A DNA stretch of 64,000 nucleotides from the NCBI RefSeq assembly GCF_013337765.1, contig NZ_VBSB01000003.1, forward strand, positions 62,001-126,000, in the 5' to 3' direction. Positions 58,398-64,000 of the stretch are shown here, in pieces. The DNA is from Mycolicibacterium sphagni (GTDB lineage: Bacteria; Actinomycetota; Actinomycetes; Mycobacteriales; Mycobacteriaceae). A model generated the notes under the pieces. It worked only from the letters and a program-made list of their open reading frames with translations. It had not been told where the DNA came from and did not search any database. The position numbers were made by a program, and so were the translations under genes. Each line of letters opens with the position of its first letter. Positions within the stretch are counted from its first letter, which is position 1.

Positions 58398-60676
58398 CGG
58401 ATCACCGGTGGCTCATGCGCCCGCACCGGCGGCAATGGGCCGTCGAACTTCTCGACCTGAACCAGGACGGCGGCACCGGTGCAGCCCCGGGCCAGCGACG
58501 AGGTGCCGACGTCGTCGGTCAGAACGTTCGGATTGCCGTGCACACACATCGAATCCGGGTCTGCCGGATCCAGCGGGTCGTACCAGGCGCCCGTCGACAA
58601 TTGCACGACCCGGGGGCGCAGCGCGTCGTCGACGACCACCCCGGCCAGGCAGGATCCGCGGTCGTTGAACACCCGCACCACATCGCCATCGGCGAGGCCG
58701 CGTTCTGTGGCATCGCTGTGATGCATCCGAATCGGTTCGCGTCCTTGTACTTTCGCGTCCTGGCTCACCGCGCCGCCGTCGAGCTGGCTGTGCAGCCGGG
58801 TGGCGGGCTGGTTGGCGATCAGGTGCAGCGGGAAGCTTCCGGCGCGCTGCCCGCCCAGCCATTCGTCGGGTTCGTACCACCGCGGGTGCCCCGCGCAGTC
58901 GGAGTAGCCGAAGCGGGCGATGTCGTCGGAGAAGATCTCGATCCTGCCGCTCGGGGTGGCCAGCCGATGCGCCTGCGGGTCGGCGCGGAAGTCGGCCAGC
59001 AGGGTCAGACCGGATTCGACCGGAAGCGCCAGAAAGCCGTCGGCCCAGAACTGGTCGAAGTCTGGAACTGCGAAATCGATTTCAGCCGACCACTTTTCAT
59101 ACATGTGTTCCAACCACTGCCGCGGGGTGCGGCCTTCGGTGAACTGCTCGCCGAAGCCCAGCCGGTCGGCCAGTGCGGCAAACGTTGCATAGTCATCGCG
59201 GGAGTCCGCATAGGGACGGGCCAGCGCAGGCATCGCCACCAGCAGCGGATCATTGCGTGACCCGGAGTAGTCGTCGCGTTCGAATGCCGTGGTGGAGGGG
59301 ACGACGATGTCGGCGTGCCGAGCCATCGGCGTCCAATACGGATCGTGCACCACGACGGTGTCGACCCGGGCCAGCGCGCGGCGCAGCCGGGGCAGATTCT
59401 GATGGTGGTGAAAGGGATTGCCGCCGGCCCAATACACGCACTTGATATCGGGGTAGGTCAGCGTGCGCCCGTTGTAGGTGAACGCCTCGCCAGGGTGCAA
59501 CAGCATGTCGCTGATCGCCGCCACCGGGATAAAGGTCTGCACGGGATTGAAACCCTGCGGCAGGCTGGGCAGTCGAACCCGCACCGGCGGCAGCCCGGGT
59601 TCGTTCATCGAGCCGTAGCCGTGGCCGAAACCGCCTCCGGGAAGCCCGATTTGGCCCAGCATGGCTGCCAGTGTCAGCCCCATCCACGGGGCCTGCTCGC
59701 CGTGGCGCAGGCGCTGCAGCGACCAGCTGACGGTGACGATCGTGCGCGAAGCGGCCATCGTCGTCGCCAACTCGGTCAACACCGCGGCGTCGATCCCGCA
59801 GATATCTGCCGCCCACTGTGGGGATTTCGGCTGACCGTCGTCGGCGCCGAGCAGATAGCGCTCGAACTGTTCGTACCCGGTGCAGTAGGTGTCCAGGAAC
59901 TCCCGGTCGGCGAGGCTCTCGGCGGCCAGCACGTAGGCCAGCGCCAGCATGATCGCCACATCGGTACCCGGAATGGCGGGCAGCCACTGGCAGTCGCCGT
60001 CGACGTCGCTGCGCAGCGGGCTGATCGAGACGATGCGGCCACCCTTGCCGCGGAACCGCTGCAGCGCCGCGCGGGCCGGGTGACCGGTAGTGCCGCCGTG
60101 ATTGATCCCGGTGTTCTTCAGGTTCACCCCGCCGAAGCACACCAGCAGGTCGGTGTGCTCGACGATGACGTTCCAGTCGGTGGATCGCTTGAACAGGTCG
60201 TCGTGCGTGCCGACCACCCGTGGCATGATCACGCCGGTAGCGCCGAGGCTGTACGACTGTCGCGAAAAGGTATACCCGCCAAGCAGTTTCAGAAAGCGGT
60301 GGACTTGGCTCTGGGCGTGGTGGAAGCGGCCTGCGCTGGCCCAGCCGTACGAGCCGCCGTAGATGGCTTCATTGCCGTGCGTGTCGACCACCCGGCGCAG
60401 CTCGTTGGCGAGCAGCTCGGTGAGCTCGTCCCAGCTCACGGCGACGAACTCGTCGGCGCCGCGCGCGGTACTGGGCCCGGGCCCGTCGCGCAGCCACCCG
60501 CGACGGACGGCCGGCGTGGCGATCCGCGACGGGTGGCGCAGCGAGCCCGGGATATTGCCGAGCAGGGGAGAGGGATCGGCATCGCCGGGAATCGGTGTGA
60601 CCGCGGTGATCTCGCCGTCGGCCACCGTCGCGCTGAAGGCACCCCAGTGCGTGAGGCTGGTGGGGGCATCGGGCAT
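58394..60676 (-). CDS. molybdopterin oxidoreductase, BisC/DMSO-reductase-like
   Basis: The 760-residue product is a bis-MGD molybdoenzyme of the BisC/TorA class. SYGWASAGRFHHAQ (109-122), the likely Mo-ligand S143 in SYSLGATG, the VYWAGGNPFHHHQNLPRL and the C-terminal ANQPATRLHSQLDGG cofactor segments are present. There is no Tat signal and no iron-sulfur site, as in cytoplasmic BisC, which reduces biotin or methionine sulfoxide. ATG 60676 follows TAGACT by 7 nt on the minus strand. Confidence 0.9.
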   Translation of the reverse strand: MPDAPTSLTHWGAFSATVADGEITAVTPIPGDADPSPLLGNIPGSLRHPSRIATPAVRRGWLRDGPGPSTARGADEFVAVSWDELTELLANELRRVVDTHGNEAIYGGSYGWASAGRFHHAQSQVHRFLKLLGGYTFSRQSYSLGATGVIMPRVVGTHDDLFKRSTDWNVIVEHTDLLVCFGGVNLKNTGINHGGTTGHPARAALQRFRGKGGRIVSISPLRSDVDGDCQWLPAIPGTDVAIMLALAYVLAAESLADREFLDTYCTGYEQFERYLLGADDGQPKSPQWAADICGIDAAVLTELATTMAASRTIVTVSWSLQRLRHGEQAPWMGLTLAAMLGQIGLPGGGFGHGYGSMNEPGLPPVRVRLPSLPQGFNPVQTFIPVAAISDMLLHPGEAFTYNGRTLTYPDIKCVYWAGGNPFHHHQNLPRLRRALARVDTVVVHDPYWTPMARHADIVVPSTTAFERDDYSGSRNDPLLVAMPALARPYADSRDDYATFAALADRLGFGEQFTEGRTPRQWLEHMYEKWSAEIDFAVPDFDQFWADGFLALPVESGLTLLADFRADPQAHRLATPSGRIEIFSDDIARFGYSDCAGHPRWYEPDEWLGGQRAGSFPLHLIANQPATRLHSQLDGGAVSQDAKVQGREPIRMHHSDATERGLADGDVVRVFNDRGSCLAGVVVDDALRPRVVQLSTGAWYDPLDPADPDSMCVHGNPNVLTDDVGTSSLARGCTGAAVLVQVEKFDGPLPPVRAHEPPVIR

Positions 60677-60683
60677 GCCGTCG

Positions 60684-60689
60684 AGTCTA
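60684..60689 (-). promoter_or_regulatory. -10 box of the BisC-like gene, leaderless
   Basis: Minus-strand TAGACT ends 7 nt before the ATG at 60676; its first three bases are the stop codon of the upstream gene. Confidence 0.5.
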
Positions 60690-61865
60690 TGCGGCGCTGG
60701 CCGGCGCCCAGGTCTGCAGGAACGCCTCGGCCACGGTCGCGGCGTTGTCCGCGGCGATCTGGCCGTAAACGAAGAATTGCAGGAACGGGATGCCAGGCAA
60801 CCTAAGGGGGTCACCGGGGCCGTCGGAGATGCCGCGGATGCCGAGGAACGGAACGCCGTAGCTGTCGGCGACCTGTTGCGCGGCGGCGGTTTCCTGGTCG
60901 ACAGCATCGACCGGCGGGATGCTGCTCGCCAGGTATCCGGTGATGTTGCCGATCAGTCCTTTGGCGAGGAACGGGCCTATCGCCTGGAAGAAGTTTCCGG
61001 TGAACAGCGGCGAGAAATCGGGCGCCCGCAGCGGCTGGGGGCCGAAGACCCAGCCGCCGAGGGGAACGGTGGGAAAGGCGGTGCCGTTGTTGTTGTCGTC
61101 GCTCGACCCGTCGCCCCCGGTGAACAGCTGGGGTGTGCGGCGCAGGTCGATCCGCAGGATCGAGTTCAGCAGTCCGCACGCGATCGCGGGATCGACCATG
61201 CCGCCTGAACCCTTCAGATCCACGGTCAGGGAGTTGGCCGCCGCGAGCATGCCGGCGTCCACCGGGTGCCACGTCTGGCCGTCGTCGGACGTCCACCGTG
61301 CCGGTACGGCCACCGCGCCGATGCTGGTCCGGCCGGATCCGCCGGCGACGCCGACGAAAACGACTGCGCCGATGGCGATCCCGGTGTCCGGGGTGAAGTG
61401 GTCGAAAGCCGCTTGAGTGGTGTTGGTGGCGTTGACCATGCCGATACCTGTCATCGCCACGACGACCTTCTTGCCACCCAGTTCACCGAGGTAGAAGTGC
61501 CGGCCGTCGACAACCACCGAGGGGTCGGGATCCAGCGTGGTGCGGGCCAGGACGGCGTCGGCCTCGGCCGGGAAGGCGGTCAACACCAGGGTGCGCCGCT
61601 CCGGCTCGCTGCGCGGCTGGGGGTTGTTGGCGGGGCTCTCGGTCTGCGGCGGCGCCGCGATCACCGGCTGGCGGTTTTTCCTCGCCGACGATCCCGTCGC
61701 GGCCGCCCGCATCCGCCGGGGTGGCGGGGTCGACCGGGACTGCGCATGAGCGCCGTGGCCGGTCTGCGAATCAGAGCTGGGCGCCGCCGACGCCGTCGCC
61801 GGCCAGATGAGCAACGCCACCGCCAATCCCGCTACCGCCGCGGCGACGCGAAGCCATGTGCCCAT
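60687..61865 (-). CDS. exported nucleoside phosphorylase-superfamily protein
   Basis: The 392-residue product has a signal peptide (residues 1-32, ATASA cleavage), a basic low-complexity stretch (residues 35-95) and then a PNP/MTA-nucleosidase-like domain ([69 protein letters not shown]). The last segment carries the E and D of the active-site region. ATG 61865 is chosen for its AGGGGG site; ATG 61883 is possible. Purine-nucleoside-type hydrolysis outside the cell is inferred. Confidence 0.78.
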   Translation of the reverse strand: MGTWLRVAAAVAGLAVALLIWPATASAAPSSDSQTGHGAHAQSRSTPPPRRMRAAATGSSARKNRQPVIAAPPQTESPANNPQPRSEPERRTLVLTAFPAEADAVLARTTLDPDPSVVVDGRHFYLGELGGKKVVVAMTGIGMVNATNTTQAAFDHFTPDTGIAIGAVVFVGVAGGSGRTSIGAVAVPARWTSDDGQTWHPVDAGMLAAANSLTVDLKGSGGMVDPAIACGLLNSILRIDLRRTPQLFTGGDGSSDDNNNGTAFPTVPLGGWVFGPQPLRAPDFSPLFTGNFFQAIGPFLAKGLIGNITGYLASSIPPVDAVDQETAAAQQVADSYGVPFLGIRGISDGPGDPLRLPGIPFLQFFVYGQIAADNAATVAEAFLQTWAPASAA

Positions 61866-62046
61866 GAAGCCCCCTAGACCCATCGTGACCAGCTTCTATG
61901 GCGAACCGTATCGCGATGCGGTCACCGCATCTCGAACTTCGCGCGAACATCAGGCGCATATCGACCGGCCGGTCCCGCTGGGCGACCAACCATCCGGTTG
62001 GTCTATCCTCGTCGCAACAACCTCAAGTGCCGTCCGGAGGGAACAC

Positions 62047-63219
62047 ATGGCCGCCGATAAGAACTCCGTCGTCAAGTACGAGCGGACCCTGTTCGAGCCC
62101 GAACACGACCTGTTCCGCGAGGCCTACCGGTCGTTCCTGGATCGCCACGTCGCGCCGTTCCACGAAGAGTGGGAGAAGGACAAGATCGTCGACCGCGGGG
62201 TGTGGCTCGAGGCCGGTAAGCAGGGCTTTCTCGGTATGGCGGTGCCGGAGGAGTACGGCGGCGGGGGCAACGCGGACTTCCGCTACAACGTGATCCTCAC
62301 CGAGGAGACCGCGGCCGGGCGGTACAGCGGGCTTGGATTCGGCCTGCACAACGACATCATCGCGCCGTATCTGCTGCATCTGGCGACCGACGAGCAGAAG
62401 CAGCGCTGGTTGCCCAAGTTCTGCAGCGGCGAGTACATCACCGCGATCGCGATGACCGAACCCGGCACCGGCAGCGACCTGCAGGGCATCAAGACCCGGG
62501 CGGTCAAGCAGGGCGACCACTACATCCTCAACGGCTCCAAGACCTTCATCACCAACGGCATCAACGCCGACCTGGTGATCGTGGTCGCCCAGACCGACCC
62601 CGAGAAGGGCGCGCAAGGGTTCTCGCTGCTGGTCGTCGAGCGCGGCATGGAGGGCTTCGAGCGCGGCCGGCACCTGGACAAGATCGGCCTGGACGCCCAG
62701 GACACCGCCGAACTGTCGTTCACCGACACCCATGTGCCCGCCGAGAATCTGCTCGGCGAGGAGGGCCTGGGCTTCATCTACCTGATGCAGAACCTGCCGC
62801 AGGAGCGCCTCAATATCGCGGTGATGGCGGCCGCGGCAATGGAGAGCGTGCTCGAGCAGACCCTGCAATACACCAAGGAACGCAAGGCGTTCGGCAAGCC
62901 GATCGGCAGCCAGCAGAACAGCCGCTTCCTCCTGGCAGAACTGTCCACCGAAGCCACCGCCGTGCGCATCATGGTTGACGAATTCATCCGGCTGCATCTG
63001 GACGGAAAACTCTCCGCTGAGCAGGCATCGATGGCGAAGTGGTACTCCACTGAGAAGCAGGTTTATCTCGTCGACCGCTGCCTGCAATTGCACGGCGGCT
63101 ATGGATACATGCGCGAATATCCGGTTGCGCGGTCGTACCTGGACGCCCGGGTTCAGACGATTTATGGCGGGACGACGGAAATCATGAAGGAAATCATCGG
63201 TCGCAGCCTGGGCGTCTAG
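62047..63219 (+). CDS. fadE20: acyl-CoA dehydrogenase FadE20-like
   Basis: The 390-residue flavoenzyme introduces the alpha-beta double bond in acyl-CoA beta-oxidation. Family motifs are AIAMTEPGTGSDLQGI, LNGSKTFITNG, the QLHGGYGYMREYPVARSYLD region and YGGTTEIMKEIIGRSL. GGAGG (62036-62040) lies 6 nt before ATG 62047, with a TATCCT -10 candidate at 62014-62019. The placement downstream of hflX matches Rv2724c apart from the extra genes in between. Confidence 0.93.
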   Translation: MAADKNSVVKYERTLFEPEHDLFREAYRSFLDRHVAPFHEEWEKDKIVDRGVWLEAGKQGFLGMAVPEEYGGGGNADFRYNVILTEETAAGRYSGLGFGLHNDIIAPYLLHLATDEQKQRWLPKFCSGEYITAIAMTEPGTGSDLQGIKTRAVKQGDHYILNGSKTFITNGINADLVIVVAQTDPEKGAQGFSLLVVERGMEGFERGRHLDKIGLDAQDTAELSFTDTHVPAENLLGEEGLGFIYLMQNLPQERLNIAVMAAAAMESVLEQTLQYTKERKAFGKPIGSQQNSRFLLAELSTEATAVRIMVDEFIRLHLDGKLSAEQASMAKWYSTEKQVYLVDRCLQLHGGYGYMREYPVARSYLDARVQTIYGGTTEIMKEIIGRSLGV

Positions 63220-63428
63220 CCCACTGAGCTGCGATTTTCGCCACTCAGGTGCCGTTATCCGATACCCGGTGGCGTCAATAGCCCGGCTTTGTGCTCGACT
63301 TTTCGGAGAGTTTTACTGCTTTCAAGGTGTGGCTTATCTAGGGAAATGCCGCGTGTCGTGAAGTGCTGACGCACAGTTGACACGGAGGATATGGGGAAGC
63401 ATCTTGACCGAAACTGCGGGGAGAGTGC

Positions 63429-64000
63429 ATGACCTGGCTTGGAAGTCGTCTCAGCAGAGGCGCCGGGCGGATGGCCCTCGCCGTCGTCGCGACGGCTACA
63501 GCGGCTCTGCTGTTCGCGCCCGGGGCGATCGCAACCCCCGACAGTGATGCAAGTGATGCCATCGACCAGGCCTGGCAGGCCGCCGGCGGCGACGGTTCTC
63601 CAGTAGGCACCAAGGACGGCGACGTCTACGCGGTCGGCGATGGGTTCGCCCAGAACTTCAGTGGCGGCAAGATCTTCTTCACCCCGGCCACCGGCGCGCA
63701 CCTTCTCTTCGGCCCGATCCTGGACAAATACCAGTCGCTGGGTGGCCCGGCCGACAGCGATCTCGGTTTCCCGACCATCGACGAGGTGGCCGGCTTGGTG
63801 GGCCCGGACAGCCGGGTCAGCACGTTCAGCGCCGCCGACAAACCGGCGATCTTCTGGACGCCCGACACCGGCGCATGGGTGGTGCGCGGCGCGATCAACG
63901 CGGCGTGGGACAAGCTCGGCGGCTCGGCCGGCACCATGGGTGTGCCGACCGGCGATGAGACGTTCGACGGCAGCGTGGTGAACCAGAAGTTCACCGGCGG
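63429..64000 (+). CDS. exported LGFP-repeat protein, 3' truncated by window
   Basis: The visible 190 residues have a signal peptide (MTWLGSRLSRGAGRMALAVVA to about residue 36) and LGFP-type repeats of about 53 residues with GSPVGT, LGFP and GTMGVPTGDE units, found in actinobacterial cell-wall proteins that bind arabinogalactan or mycolates. ATG 63429 is the first in-frame start. The preceding 209-bp gap has no recognised gene. The protein continues beyond the window. Confidence 0.75.
   Translation, partial: MTWLGSRLSRGAGRMALAVVATATAALLFAPGAIATPDSDASDAIDQAWQAAGGDGSPVGTKDGDVYAVGDGFAQNFSGGKIFFTPATGAHLLFGPILDKYQSLGGPADSDLGFPTIDEVAGLVGPDSRVSTFSAADKPAIFWTPDTGAWVVRGAINAAWDKLGGSAGTMGVPTGDETFDGSVVNQKFTG

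Overview
The window is a high-GC, gene-dense stretch of an actinobacterial chromosome, almost certainly a Mycobacterium/Mycolicibacterium species. The protein sequences and the gene order (rpsO-pnp-pepR, ald/aldR, dapB, thyA-dfrA, thyX-dapA-rnj, ftsK, pgsA3-clgR-pspA, recA-recX, miaB-miaA-dapF-hflX, fadE20) follow, in inverted orientation, the M. tuberculosis Rv2785c-Rv2724c segment as I remember it. It is not M. tuberculosis: recA has no intein, and several gene blocks are extra. No rRNA, tRNA, CRISPR array, prophage or recognisable insertion sequence was seen.

Layout. 1-9.3 kb: rpsO, a structured leader, polynucleotide phosphorylase, the M16 protease PepR, a nitronate monooxygenase, a class A beta-lactamase, a YchJ-like protein, a VOC protein, alanine dehydrogenase and its Lrp-type regulator. 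9.3-12.4 kb: a secreted PE-PPE-domain hydrolase and a translationally coupled trio (WXG100-like protein plus two small membrane proteins). 12.4-18 kb: dapB, two Rv2772c/Rv2771c-like genes, a membrane protein, a dienelactone hydrolase, thyA-dfrA and an AlkX-type DNA glycosylase. 18-28 kb: an acyl-CoA synthetase, thyX-dapA-rnj, an MFS transporter, and a minus-strand block of heme-dependent N-demethylase (dmm-like) genes, a mycofactocin-type SDR and an ABM-domain protein. 28-33.6 kb: ftsK, a DUF559 nuclease-like gene framed by two 54-bp palindromic direct repeats, N-acetylglutamate synthase, pgsA3, pncC, clgR. 33.7-39.4 kb: pspA-pspM envelope stress genes, a DUF5313 gene apparently starting at ATT, ephG, a glycosyltransferase, DUF3046, recA-recX. 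39.4-44.6 kb: a P450 without the usual I-helix acid-alcohol pair, a DJ-1 protein, small exported proteins, an LLM oxidoreductase, and a TetR regulator divergent from a membrane gene. 44.6-56.4 kb: gluABCD glutamate uptake, miaB, miaA, dapF, hflX and neighbours. 56.4-64 kb: a second PE-PPE-domain hydrolase, a BisC-like molybdoenzyme, an exported nucleoside phosphorylase-like protein, fadE20 and the start of an LGFP-repeat protein.

How genes work together. DapA, DapB and DapF supply diaminopimelate/lysine; ThyA/ThyX/DfrA form the thymidylate-folate module; RecA/RecX and FtsK serve DNA repair and chromosome segregation; Pnp and RNase J degrade RNA; MiaA and MiaB together make ms2i6A37 in tRNA; ClgR-PspA-PspM is the envelope-stress module. 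Many genes carry a TANNNT -10 hexamer 6-7 nt before the start codon, the signature of leaderless mycobacterial transcripts.

The strongest candidate for something undescribed is the repeat-flanked DUF559 cassette at 30585-31598, followed by the WXG100-like/membrane trio at 10396-12394 and the ATT-start gene at 35426-35818.
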